Of a stretch of DNA of 64,000 bases, positions 11,300-24,241 are shown in pieces (positions within the stretch are counted from its first letter, which is position 1; the number at the start of each line of letters is the position of its first letter). The position numbers and the translations under genes were made by a program. The notes under the pieces were generated by a model. The model saw only the letters and a list, made by a program, of their open reading frames with translations, was not told the DNA's origin and ran no database searches. Where the stretch lies: positions 4,860,014 to 4,924,013 of the forward strand of contig VYZB01000016.1 in assembly GCA_013397455.1 (NCBI GenBank). Reading direction: 5' to 3'. This DNA is from Crotophaga sulcirostris (Eukaryota; Chordata; Aves; Cuculiformes; Crotophagidae).

Positions 11300-14200
11300 C
11301 ACAGCTGATAGGTTTCTTCCCTTTGCCCAAAGCCAAATGCCTCTGCATTAAATGGTTTCAGGTGCAAAGGGGAAGGACATAGAAGGTAGCTCTAAGACCT
11401 TTGTTATCACCCTGTCTGATGTCTGATCACTCAGGGACAGTAAAATACTTTAACTCCGCCACTGTTCTTCTGCCCTTTGACCTAACAGCACAGTTAAACT
11501 ATAATATAAACAAAAAAAAAATCAAGGTGCACCATTGCTTTTTGTCATCAAGTCATAGGCTCTGGGTTGTGGTAGTCATGATGAGCTGAGTGAACAAGAG
11601 GGGCAAGAGAAGACATGTTGCTCAGAATGCCCATTTCTGCTGCTTTATTAGTGGTTTTGGTGGAAGACACAACCTCTCTACAAGCTGTAAGGTTGCTCAT
11701 CATCTCCTCATCTCTTGCTTCACCCCAGAACTCAGATGCTGTTGTCTGCATGCTGGTTATTTTCGCTGTCTTGAAGGAAATGCCTAAAGGACAGCAGCCA
11801 CAAGGCTTGGGGGGCTCGCTGTGTGTCCATCATCACAGGGACCCTTCTGTCCACATGCCATCTCTGTTTCTCCGTATTTATGGTAAACTGGGAATGGTGG
11901 AGGCACAGCGCTCAACCCACCTGACCCAACGTGGCTCTTCCCAGCTGGAAATTAAACCTCTAGAATGCAGCAAACCCTGATGCACTGCCAGGAGAGATCT
12001 TACCTGCATACCCCCACTCACCGCCAGGTACTCTGGTTGTGAGTTGGGGCATGCAGGTAAGATCTCTCCTCTCACAATGCCAGTGGGGCTGGCTGGGCCG
12101 CCTGCACATTTAACAACATCGAAAATCCTGGGCTAAATTCTCCTTGACTTTTTTTTATATTTCCCTTCAGGATCTCACTTTAATCTCATTAGATCTGAGT
12201 TTCAGCTTTCACATTTCCCAACCAAAATCCCTGCAGGACCTCAGCGAGTTGAGCTGCACTAGTTTTGCTGGGGCCATGCTACTGTCCCTCCTACACAGCT
12301 CCAAGACATATGAGAAAGGCAGCCTGGAAGCCTGGAAACGAGTCGCATCTGCAATGCTGTTGCCTTACACCTGCCATCAGAGTTTGGAGTGTTTTGCAAC
12401 GTTTTGCAAGCTGGAAAAAAACCCCAATGCTCTTTTTTTTTTTTTTTTTTTTTTTTTAGGAAGGAGGTAAACAGTGAACTTCACTGCAGATACTTTATCT
12501 CTTCCAGTTATGGAGAGATCACGGTATGGTCAAAACAAGCAGCCCGAGGGAGAGGAAGCTTGCCTCTGTATTTTTACTCTTTTTCACTTCATACCCTTGA
12601 GTCCAGAGGTTTGTGACATTTTCCTTTGATCTTTTGCCAGGGCCTTGCACAGACATGCCTTTTCACTCAGTGCCAGCATCTGCATGTATGTCCATGCTGG
12701 AATATCATTTCCCACCTTAAGCTGGGTACCACCATGTATTTATTCCTCTACTATGAGGATTCAGCTGCAGGTCTGGTTATAAGCCACATCAAGGCCGATC
12801 ACTGCAATAAAGTAGTGGCTCCCCAATGCTTTGTAAAGTTAATGCTAGATAACAAAAGAAAGGTGATTGGTTTAATGGCGATATCAGTCCTGTGAAGTGC
12901 AGGTTTGGTTTTCTTTTCGTTTGGTTTTCTTTTTATATAATCTCTGGCAATAAAATGAATGAACCCTAGAAGGCCATGCTTCCTTTGCGCTGTTTTTACT
13001 CTGCTCCGCTGTATGTTTCAACACCCTATTAACCTCTGAGGTGCCGGAGACCTCCCTGATAAGCGGTACAAGAACAAATCGCCCATGGCAGCTGTCACTG
13101 TCACCTTCTCCCCAGAGAAGAAACACGTGCACAGGAGTCACATGTTCTGATAAAAGTTTGCATTTTACTTTTATTTTGCTTCTCAGCCAGGTTTCCTAAG
13201 GAAAAGAGGCCACATGTGTGACCACGTTTTGTCAATTCCTCTTCTCCCTGGCTTTCAGCATCTGCTTGGCTCTGCCATCCACTGCCTGACCAGGGCAGGG
13301 CAGAGGAGGGGAACTGGGGAGGCAGCTGCACTGCAAGCCCTGCCACAGCCATGGGCACCGGCCTAGGCAGACAGGACTGTTTGGAGCCTCCAGAGAGCCC
13401 TTAGGAGAGCTCCCCCCCTTCATACGCATGGCATGAAAGGAACATAAACAGGAAGCATAAAGCCACAGGAAATTCGACAACCGAAGTTTCACCGTTCATA
13501 GAAGAAATAATTTTACTAGCTCCATCACTATGTCTCGTGTCAGTAAAAAACATTCATTTTCTCACTCTGCTCAGACCTTGGGTAGGAAAAATACAGTTCC
13601 TTTAGGTTACAGATTGCTTTATGTTCCGCCTCCCACAGTGTTACAACCTGGTACCACTGAGCCCTAAAAATTCACACCAAGGGATTCTGAAGCCCAGCCA
13701 TAGGGACACAGCTCCAGGGAAAACCTGGGAAGACTGGCTCAATGGGAATATTGTATTGATTTAAACAGGTTTGTAGAGCTTAGCATCTGTGAAAGTTGCT
13801 GCTGTCACATTGTGCATGCACTCAGATGTCAGTAATAAGATATCCTTCGGTTGTTCTATGTGTTTCAGGTCCCAGGACAAGCCTAGTGACTACTACATTG
13901 TTTTGAAGTAAGGAGGAGAAAATAAAGTGCGTTGTAGCATCTCTCAGAGCACCCCTTCTAATCCTTCATAACTTTTTTAGTTGCGTCCCTCAGCAAAATT
14001 CTCCCATCTATGAATTACACAGATGAGCAGGTTTTCTCTGAAAACCCCCAGCTCTCTCCTGTTAAACTGAAAATGAGGTGGTCCTCAAAGGCAGGACAGA
14101 GAGAAACCTGAAGCTTCCAGGTCCAACTGTCCTGAATAATATCTGTCAATTTGCCTGTGCTGTGAGCTGTTGGGGAACCAGCATGGGGGGCCTCAGCACC

Positions 14201-17200
14201 TCTCCACGCGCAGGAGCAGCCCACGAGGGACACAGGAAGAGCTTATCTTACCTACAAACTCACCTGCAAAGGATCCTGTGACTGTCCCTTTCCAGGGCAT
14301 CCATATAGCTGCAACTCTTGCTCAAGAGCTCCACGTCTTGGCCACAGCCAATACTTTGCTGGGGCCTCGTGCAGGTGGTTTCCCACAGACAGCTTCCTGG
14401 AGGTGGCTGTACTGGTGGCTTCACCAGCTTACTGCTGGTCATCGCCCCTTCCTCTTGCATCTCTCTAGTGCCTCACTGTTCCAAATACAGTTTTCTGACA
14501 TAGCCTGCTTGTCTTTGCCCTCAAGGCCTTTCCTGGTCCCCACTGCCCACCGCAGCCACCCTTGCCCCACTGCCTGACAAGCGCTCCTCAACTTTCTTCT
14601 CAGCTGTCACCCCCATTTGGATAATGCTTTACAGCAGCATCCCACACAGCTCCTGTCATATTTCCAATTTCTTCTTAAAACTCTTTATAGTCACTGCAGA
14701 AAACCCCACAGCAGGTTGATACTGCTGCTTTTTACACTGCCCAGCACCACCTCCTCGTCTCCTTTCCCTGCGCCGCGCACCTGCCTGCTGTTTCCTTCCC
14801 TGTCCTTCATTTGTGAAGTCTTTGAGGTTGTAAAGTTTGGAGCTTTCCAGGAGGCAGGAGCTTTCTTCCACTTGCCATGGCAGCACAGGTCTGGCAGCAG
14901 CTCCTGGCCAGACTCATGGCTGATACAGTTGGCTGTTCCCTTTTTGCCATGCCACCACAGGTGTCAGCCGGAGCAGGTACCCCCCACCTGCTGGGTCACC
15001 CACCCCTGGCACTTCTCCCTCCCCACCTCCTTTGCCCTTTCTTTCTCCCAGGCTCCACCACTGCTGCCATTCAAATGCAAATTAGCACCCATGGTTTACC
15101 TGGAGATTTCTACTTCTGCTATTTAGGGCATTTCCCTGGTTTTAGGGTTTTGCTGGTTTAATCTTTTTCCTTGCAGGAAACTTTTGTGTTTTAGCTCTGA
15201 GCTAAGTCCACCCCATGCCTGGACTATGATCTCCTCCCTGAACATTTGCAGCAACTGTCCTTCTTCCTCCTTAATTTTCTGTTTCCTGGCCTGTTCCCTC
15301 TTGTCCCTCACCCTTAGTTTTGTAAACCAGGCTGCTTCCTCCTTCCCCCCCTCCACAGGACCATTTTCTGAGCCCTTTTTTTTAGCCACTTCTCTTTTTC
15401 TTGCTTGTTGTGCAGCTGTAGATGACAGAGGGTACAGCATCCCAGGCACACACTGGAGTAACCCTCCACTTCTAACTGCCTGCCACAGCACATTTTAATC
15501 TCATCAACAACTGCACCAACTATTTATAATCAGCTCTCTGATTACATTCCTAAGGTCAGCGTCCAACTTAAAAGACTCAGAGTAGCTGATACACTGCTGC
15601 AAAGCCTCCCCTCTCCCAGAGGTTTCCAGTGCTGTCAGGCAGTATTTAAAGGCTGTAGTCAGAGGTGCCAACCCCCTCTCAGACCTCCCACCTCACTGAT
15701 GCCCCTCTGCCTTCCCCAGCCCCCACTGCTACCTCCAGCAGAGGTGCCTTTGGGGAAAGCTGATCAAAAAATGCCTACATATATACGCGCCCCAGGCAGG
15801 CCAAACCTGCTCATCAGATACCACAGCAGGGGCTCCCCAGCTCCCCCAGCTCCCCCAGCCCGTGTTTGGCCCCTGGGGGGACACAGCCCTCACAGCACTC
15901 AGTTGGGGACTGGCAGCACAGGTGGTGCTGCTCACTGGACTCCTGTCCCTCTGCTCCTTGGGGTGTCAGTGGTAGGTGGGGGCTGTCCTGCCACTGTCAC
16001 AGACCCGAGTCACTTTGTGCAGCTAAGTCATGCATAATTTTTTAACCAATGTAACCACGACCCAAACCACCACTCTTTTTCCATGACTGACTTACAAAAG
16101 CAACCCAGAGCCACCCTTTGGGCTTGCCTACAGCAACCCAATCTAGCAGGCCACTGAGCTCTGTGCAGCACTGGCCCTTAGAGCTGGTCTGCAGTGGGAC
16201 CAGGAAACCCCCCTACAGCAGGTTGCCAGCCAGGGAGGCTTTGTACATCACATACAGCCCCCCCGTGAGGGTTGTAGGTATGAAATATGGGAAGTAGTGA
16301 AAGGCAGGGGAAGAGTCTGGATTTCATTTCACCTCTAGATGCTTTCACTTGGTATCATTTCAGAGTTGATACTGGCTCCCAGCGTGCTGCTGGAGACCCA
16401 GTAAAGCTGATTCCTTCCTTTGCCACTTGCCCCATCTTCCATACATCCCTGGAGACATTTTGATCATAGTAGTGTCATGTAATCTTTTATAGACCCTGTC
16501 TCGAGCAAGAAGATGTTCATAAAGAGTTATGGACTCTTGGGTGAACCTATGCTGCTTTAAATGTCAGGCCTGAAGTATCACAGCTCACTTGGGGTTATTT
16601 ATTGCCTTCCTGAGGTCTTATTATTAACAACAGGCAGGCTGAATGGAGAGGGCTGCACACGTGGGGTCTTGCCATCAGTCTGACCAATGGGGCCAGGAGA
16701 ACTCATGTCAGGTGAGGAAGCAAGGTGGGAGAGCTGAGCACAGGGAACCAGCTGAGGATGAGGAGGCAAGTGGTGGCAAAACGTTTCTGCAGGAGAACCT
16801 CTTTATCCAGAGAAGGTTACATCTGCCTTTAACTGGCCTTTTTGCATTGCATCATGCAGGAGAGGTATGGGTTGTGCATTTGAGGAAGCTGCTTTTAGCT
16901 GAATGGAATAAAAGGGAACCCAAAAGTTTCTGGTTTTAGTACCGGAAGTAGACATGGAGAGAAAGAGGAAATGCTTGTGTTTTTTAAGAAGGATCCTATA
17001 AATTTAAATCCCCCTATAAGTTAGTGTTTTTGTACAGAAGAGTGTAAATTGATCAGTGTATTCCACTGCTCTCTTTAAAGATCTTGTGGTTAAATAAATA
17101 GAACTAATATTTTCTCAATGGTTGTGGAACACTACGATAGTACTCTTCATCCATAGGTACATAGTTGCACTGGATACTCTCAAAGCACACAGATAATAAT

Positions 17201-19555
17201 ACTGTAGCTTTATGCATATGCAGGAAAACCTGTTACCCGCTTCTCACTCAGAGGTAGTAAGATGGCTTTGCATGGCCCCTTTTTGAACCCAGGAGGACCT
17301 GTAAGATCATCTAGGCTGGTCTTCTACGCAACCCATGCTATTGAATTTCAGTAGGTAAGTCCCTATGAAGCTCACCATGTTCAGCTAGACAGAAACTTTT
17401 AGGTCTTGTGTGCAGCAGGCAGAGGCAGAGCACCATCACTGGTCCTGTGACACTGGGGCAGCAGGGGTGAGCTACTGAATCCAATGCAAAATCTTGTCTA
17501 CAAATACTAAACAAATACACTTTTGGAAGATTATTGCTGTGTACTTTTGTTTTCTTTTGAGGTGCTTTAATTATGCAGCTGATGTCTTGACAGAACATCT
17601 TGGTCTCTAGCAACAAAAAAACATTATGTTGCATTTGGTTGGAAAAGTCAGGTCTTAATTTTTGGGTTTGTGGTTATCCAAAAAAATCCCAACTTCAGAA
17701 TGTGATTTTTAAGACATAAAAATAAAATGTAAGAGCTTACAAGACAAGTTCCTCCCTCTGTCTCCAGGAATTGCTTTTCATAATGTGCGCAAAGCAAGAT
17801 ACTGCACCATCCTTCTGCTTGAAGGCCATCACCACAGGAATGGCATAAGGTTTTATGGGGGTGTGTTGTTTTTTTTTTTTTTTATAATTAAACAACACAG
17901 GACTACCACTGATACCGGCAGGGATCTGCAGAAGATGCTCCACAGTTGGAAGAGTCTAGTACAGCAGAGACAGCCCTTTTTGCCTGAGAATGAGCTGATT
18001 CTGGTTTACTTGCATACGCAGCGAGAAAGTTGGGGGAAGAAGCAATGCAATGTTCTCATGTATGTCGAGATGCCAGCCCCAGGACGTAATAAACAGTCAA
18101 GTTGACAGACAACAACCAACCACTGAGACGTGTGGAAACCCTTGCTTCACTCCCGAGCCTTTTGGTTTTGGTTTTAAATTCCACGTTAATGTGAGGTTTG
18201 GAGATTATTGTGCTATCTGCAGTGACACCCTGTGGTGATGAAGCACTAGTTTGTCTCTGGCCCCAGAGTTCTGCCGTGACTGTCCTGCTGCCAGCAGTCA
18301 TTAGCAGGAGGAAATACATAGCCAAAAGGTAGTTTTTCCTGGTAACGAGTGGTATTCCTTATAGGAGATGAGGATACAAGCCTTTTCCCATTGCTGTTAT
18401 AATTTAGCCATTACTATCCGTACATCTAAAAGCGATCTCATATGCATATTGCCTGGCCTTAGCAGAATATAAATAAATGTGAAATTATAGTTAAAAATAT
18501 AAATTGCATATGAATGTACATTAATTTAGTTTAAAAATTCAGGAGAAACAATATATACTTCCAAGAAGAATGCATTATGTATGTAAAAGGACCTAGTAAC
18601 TCGTTTGTCATTGTAAATATTGAGTAAATTGCATGGGTTTTCTTCTGTTACAGAGCAGAGTACTGAAGTGTGGATGCTACTGGAGTGTGGATGCTGTACT
18701 CAAGGACAGACTGTTTCCATGGGTCTTACAGGCATCAGTGTTTGACTTGCCTTTTTTTGTTCTAACAAAAGCAGATTTGAAATATACACTCTCAGAGGTT
18801 GTTGTGGGGAGAGGGCAGACTGACTGCAATCACCGCAAGGATTTGTGTAGCCAGGAGGGAGTACCTGACTGTGATACAAACCATACAGCATGAATTCCCT
18901 CCCCAGTTTCAGCCTAGGTCTTCATCTTTTTCATCCTCCCGTTGCTTAGCATCAAGTGTATTAAAAAAAACAAAACTAAACCAAAACCAAAACCCAACAC
19001 ATTGATTTTTTTTTTGGTTTTGCTAGAAAAGCAAACATTATTAAAAATTTTTAGGGTATTGTATGCCACCTTTGCTAATTTCATCACTGATTTATGAAAG
19101 TTTTGTGGTTCTGGTGGCTTTTTAAATCAGAAGACGACTAAGGTCAAGCTTTTAAAGAGCTTTTTCGACATGATTTAGCTGATGATCCAGTTAGCTGTGC
19201 AAACATGCATCTTCAGGGGAAAATGCAAAGGTGTGCTTTCCAGCTTGGCTTGGAAACTGCAAGAACACTTGGCATGAAGGCCTTCCCCAGGGAAATTATG
19301 AGCTGTTCATATCAGTATACTCAGTACTATGTTACATTTTAGTGCAAGTGTTTTCACCTAGACTTTCACCATCAGCCTCTGTGAAGCTCCTCATATTTAA
19401 CATACTTATCTCCTCCCTCTTCTGGAAAAAAACATTCTCTCACTCACATTTCAGAAGTTTGTTGGACAGCATGTCTTCTTAAATTGCTTTTTCAAAAGAG
19501 ATCTATTAGTAGAAAAACATATTAGGCCATATCTGGCAGCCCAAGAGAGGTAAGG
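11300..19555. other. Intergenic region without recognisable gene
   Basis: I find no gene here. Notable items are the 20 bp-stem hairpin at 11990-12070, a T25 run at 12433-12457 and a charged 122-codon minus-strand open frame at 15123-15491 that I cannot assign. A short CR1-like scrap may lie near 17290-17330. Confidence 0.45.
11990..12070. other. Hairpin with perfect 20 bp stem (miRNA-precursor-like size)
   Basis: AGGAGAGATCTTACCTGCAT at 11990-12009 is perfectly complementary to 12051-12070. Inside, cccccactca (12011-12020) pairs nearly completely with tgagttgggg (12040-12049), leaving a loop of about 19 bases. The total of about 81 nt and the near-continuous stem resemble a pre-miRNA. I do not recognise a known mature miRNA, and a foldback made by local inverted duplication is equally possible. 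Confidence 0.5.
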
Positions 19556-19559
19556 TTGC

Positions 19560-20390
19560 TGCAGCTCCACGTCCTCAGGTCCAACCAGTATGGATGCTGG
19601 TGTGCTCCCAGTAGACACACACACATACCCCACATACATACACATATATGTGGCCGTAGAGCACTCACACGAGCAGACAGCACCAACCCTGTGCCCCTCT
19701 CTGGCTGTGCAGGCTGGAGCTCCACTGGTGGGAACGTACAGGAACACACACACACAGCCTGCCCTGAAGCTGACCTGGTTCCCAGTCTCCTCAGTTGCTG
19801 GCACCTGGACACAGGCCACACCTGTGGCCCTTGAGGCCACAGCCCCACTCTGATTGCTGGTACAAGCTGTCTCACTGCTTTAGATTCACACACGCAGGGA
19901 GCTCGTTAGGTCTCTCCTGGTGCCAGCTCGTCCCATGGCCTTGCCTGTAGACATACCACCAACAACAACTCCAAGACCACTGTACCTCCTCATCCAACAT
20001 GGCCCTCGCTGGTGCTCACACACTCACTTGAACACCCACACGTGCTCCTGGTGCTGCACCATGGACACAGGGCTCTGAGCCCCAGTTCCACCCCTGGGAC
20101 TGGCACTTGGTGTCACTCGGTTTGCTCTCCCTGGTCACCAGCACACAGGTCCTCCTGCCCATGGTCCCAGCCCAGCTGGTGGCACCCAGACCTGCACCTG
20201 GACTGCCGTGACCCATGGTGCCACCCCAACTGTTGGCATGTAAATCAAGTCACTACAGTCCCTGCACCACAGCCACACAAGGGCTCTGACCTGCAGCCTG
20301 ACTCCAGCAGGTGGCACTTGGTCGTCCATGCTCATATGCAGAACAGAGCCCCCCACTCAGGAATACTCAAACCAGAATTCAGCAGGAAGT
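19560..20390 (+). repeat. Degenerate GC-rich minisatellite-like region
   Basis: The phrase ccagctggtggcacctgg recurs in diverged form near 19790, 20095, 20170, 20228 and 20303, spaced roughly 55-80 bases in the latter part. CA-rich stretches (acacacacaca) occur at 19615-19640 and 19743-19760. The block is clearly more GC-rich than its flanks and abuts the dispersed repeat at 20439. I cannot exclude that it is an old transposon interior. Confidence 0.4.
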
Positions 20391-20438
20391 CAGGACAGGC
20401 TGTGCTGGTCAGGCTCGGGGCATGGCCAGATGGTCAAT

Positions 20439-20867
20439 GAGACAAGGGGATTTGTAATCTTCAACTTTAGATGTTAATCTCAGTTAATGGTAACATCAAG
20501 GATCAGGTGCTTCACTGCTACCTGCTAAAGATAAGGAAATCACCGATCAGACACCTGGAAAAGAAAACAAAGGATCACTGGGAATAGCCAGAATTGGTTT
20601 AAATGCACAATAAGGGGGTACTGTTGTGTTGTAAATCAGACACACAGTCGTATGTAATTAGTTCCAGGAATAGGAAGAGAGTCAAATGATTTCGGGGAGC
20701 TGTAGTGAATATATATGTATTTAGTAGATATAACAAGGAGACCTACCTGCATTCTTCAGAGGCTCTCATGGAGGAATACCCCCATGCTTCTCCTGGGCCG
20801 AAATTAAAAGAATACCTGCCTAGCAGTATTTCAGGTTGTTGGGCTATTTTCTTCGTTCCATCAGGAA
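20439..20867 (+). repeat. Dispersed repeat, copy 2 (inverted partner at 3.8 kb)
   Basis: It starts with gagacaaggggatttgtaat and is the inverted counterpart of 3780-4230, at roughly 85-90% identity by eye. It is probably an LTR-like or non-autonomous element of unknown family. Confidence 0.75.
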
Positions 20868-23354
20868 ACTATTTATGTGACCAGCACTTTTTGTCCCCTT
20901 ACACTTCCATTTTACCTACATTTGTTCCTTCCCAAATGACCTAAACCCATCCCTTTGTGTGTCTGGTTCCTTCCCTAAACATCCCATAACAAATCCCATG
21001 CAATCCAAAAATGCTTTTCCTCTGCATCCCACCTATCCTGCACCTGCATTGATGAGTTTCACACCATCCCGGATGCTGAGGCTTAGACTTTTCTGGAACA
21101 GCCCTGGGAAGAGCACCACAAAGGGTGTCCCTGCTTCCAAGTGCTTACTTTGGGTTCCTGCCTGTCCTTGTGCTCTAGTGCACATCTGGGCTTGCGGAGA
21201 TGGGCCATTGATAGGCTGATGGCTCCTGTGATCGGCCTGGGAGTAGCCTTGCAGGGCAGAGTATTATCTGGGCTTCCTCTCCCTAGTCTTTCCGTGCTCC
21301 TTTTGTGTGTTCAGAGAAGCTTTGATCACATAAACCAACTGTTTAATCACTCCTTTACCAGTGGAGTCTGATGTAAAACTGACTCCAAAGCACCTGGTTT
21401 TTGCCAGGTTTAGCATAAATGACTTGTTCCTTTCTCCTTTAGCTTCACTCACACTGTCTAAGGCAGCTTCTTGTCATCACATTCCGCTATCTCCCTTTTC
21501 ATTTTACTTCCCCTCCTCTACCTTCATCTTCCAGTTTTATTTGATTTATCCCATCAAAATCTACAGTGGGGATTAACTGGTAATTGTGCCTCTGTACTGC
21601 AGCTGTCTTCTAATGTGGGTGGTCCTCACACACCGAGCACCATCCTACAGACAACTGTTTAGTTATCCTATTTCCCTTGTCTGTCCTAAATGCTTACTCT
21701 ATTACAATCTTCCATCACACTGCCTCTTCTTCCCCTTCCCCAATTTCAGCCTTTTGACTAGATCACATTTTCCCAACTGCCATGAGCTTGGCTTACCAGC
21801 CCTGTTCAGGTCTCCTTGCAAACGAGTCAGTGTCCAAGGACCATCCTGCCTCCCCTCCCTCTCCCTTCTCCAACAGGCTCTGCCTCTACTCACAAGTCTC
21901 CTGGACTGGAACACCAGCCCTTGGCTAGAAATACCTGGAAGCCTTCCTGGCACTGTGGAAGAATTTCCTCTCTTGAGAGTAAAGCGCAGCTCTTGTCCTG
22001 AAAGGGCCAACAGGAATATTACCCCTTACCTTACCTTACATCAACATCTTCTTAAAGGTCAGTTATTTGCTCTAGCTTAGCTCTGATTTTGGTTTGCTCT
22101 ATTTTAGTGACTACTGGAAGAGCTGTAGAATCACTTTTCTTTAAAAGGACCGAAAGGGATCAAGATCACAAGGTATTCAATCTAAGGGAAGAACAAACTC
22201 AGTGACAGGACTTAATCACAGCAAAATAACTACAAATTCAAGGAACATTCCTATTCCCAATTACTTTGAAGACGACTAACAGAAGTCCTGTCAGACATTT
22301 ACAACATGTAACTGTGCAGCTGCTCGTTACAATTCACAAGCTTCACGAGGAAGTCTACATAAAGGTTTTTGTAAATGTTACTTTTAGGTATGTTTAACAG
22401 GAGCCTATTTAGTTTTTCAACAGAAGTGTGGGTAATAAATCTGCCTGGAACTGAAGTTTCAATCAGTTAACACAGACTAACCCTCTCTCACAAAACATTT
22501 CTACGAGAAAGAGACAAGGTTTCTCCTACTCAGCAGGTAGCCACCACAGAACTCATCTACAACGTTTAAAATTGCCTCCTCTGCCTAACTTTTGAAACTG
22601 CATTTCCCATGTCTCAATCGCTACTCATATTACCTGGTTATATGGTGTACAATGCTTTAAAGCAGCTTCTTTTCAACTCTAGGTGGTAAGGCAGATGGGA
22701 AAAAAAGGGAAAGTAATATTTTGAGAAAAAGGGATGTAACTGAAGTTAAAATTAATTTGCAAAAGCTATCAGGCCCTAAACAAATAATACACATATAAAA
22801 GCATGATACAAGTAAAAGTATTTAATTTAAAGGTAAAAAAACACAAATGCCTCTGGAAGTGAACATCAATTTGCTAACACTGTTTATGCTACACAATTCA
22901 AAGAGTTTTAAGTCTTGTTTTGCAACCACCCTAATAGTCATTTACCATTCTGCCTTCCTCTCATCTTCTAACAAGACTGCCTCAAGCTAAAAGGTCTACA
23001 AAAAAGTTTTACAATTTGGTAAAAGCCTATTCCACAAAATTCAGAGTCAAGTGATATAAATTTACTATGTTGACATATTTTAGCTAAAGTCTTGTAATTA
23101 ACTTGATATTAGGCTTAAGAAGCGAAATTTCTCCAGTACCACAAATCTAGGTTTCCACACAGAATAAATGTCGTATGCACATAGCAAATGCACTCCAATT
23201 TACAGCCAGTAAGAGGAAAGCAGACTATTCAGAATATTGACTTCCTTTGCACCAAATCTTATAGCCCCAGTTATGCGTCTACAGCTCCCCCCTTAGGGAG
23301 CTGCAGAAAAAGAAATTTTGGACCCCTAGTCACTTCAAGGTCAGTAGTACAAAA
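20868..23354. other. Intergenic and possible distal CASP3 3' flank
   Basis: No gene is seen. The part at 21400-21950 is pyrimidine-rich on the plus strand and holds long but meaningless open frames. From about 22.1 kb the sequence becomes uniform AT-rich single-copy DNA, like the flank of a long 3' UTR on the minus strand. Confidence 0.4.
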
Positions 23355-23360
23355 TTTATT
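23355..23360 (-). promoter_or_regulatory. CASP3: Candidate CASP3 polyadenylation signal AATAAA
   Basis: The minus strand reads AATAAA 655 bases downstream of the CASP3 stop codon. It is the first canonical hexamer I see there; a longer 3' UTR using a later signal is possible. Confidence 0.45.
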
Positions 23361-24014
23361 TTGAAACAGCTGCTGTGCTGATATAATTGCTTTACCTAAC
23401 ACTCCATACAAAAAAGTTTTAAAATGATCAGGAAAAAATTGACTGTATTCTAAACATGCTTCCTAATTGTATGTAAAAAATGAAATGGCTGTTTTCCACA
23501 GTTTATGTCTTAAGTTATAAAACCAGTTTAGGTTTGTTTATAACCTAAACTTGAAGAACTCGAGTTAAGAAGAAATGTATGACAACACTACTATCACATT
23601 ACCATCATTAGTAAACATATCACATTCTGATTCTCCTTCCTATTGGCAAAGATATGAAACCAAACTATTTACAAGAACTGTTTCTTTTCTCTGCCCTTTC
23701 AGCAAAGTGAAATGTAGCACCAAACAGATCTAACAAGTCATTTGGCCTTTCTTCAGTCCCCTCTTGCAATTTTTTCGAGCTACTCAAGAGATTTACTTTC
23801 AAATTTGCCTATGCTTCAGCTACTCAAGTTTACACTTCTAACATAGCCATCCTCTGTTTTACTTCTAATAAAGGAAATACCTAACTTTGAGACAGTTCAT
23901 TTTGTCACACACAGTAGTCAACAGTAATTGAGATTTAGAAGTGGTATTCCATACTAACAGTGTATATAAATTACAGATAAAACATGAACTGAAATATCAC
24001 AAGGTGAAATTCTT

Positions 24015-24241
24015 TTAGCAAGGGAAGTAAAATTCTTTGGTGAGCATAGAGACAATGCACGGAATTTGCTTCTTTGCATTAAAGTCCTGCCGAGTCGAGT
24101 AGGACTCGTACTCTGCTACTCTGCGATTTACACGAGTCAAAATCTGCATGAGTTCAAGTTTCCTTGCGTGTTCCTTCAGCATTTTACACAATGACTGAAT
24201 AAACCAGGAGCCTTCAGCTGAATTCCTCCAGGAGTAATATC
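24015..24241 (-). CDS. CASP3: CASP3 last coding exon, p12 subunit
   Basis: Residues 208 (split) to 282 plus TAA. It follows acceptor ccatag. It carries YYSWRN and GSWFIQSLC, part of the substrate groove, and ends in EFYFPC, which differs from the human C-terminal YFYH. One residue is missing compared with human near AEYESYS. Confidence 0.95.

Noticed and set aside
21586..22080. 164-codon Ser/Leu/Pro-rich frame
   Set aside because: Product of a pyrimidine-rich tract; no homology, no splice logic.
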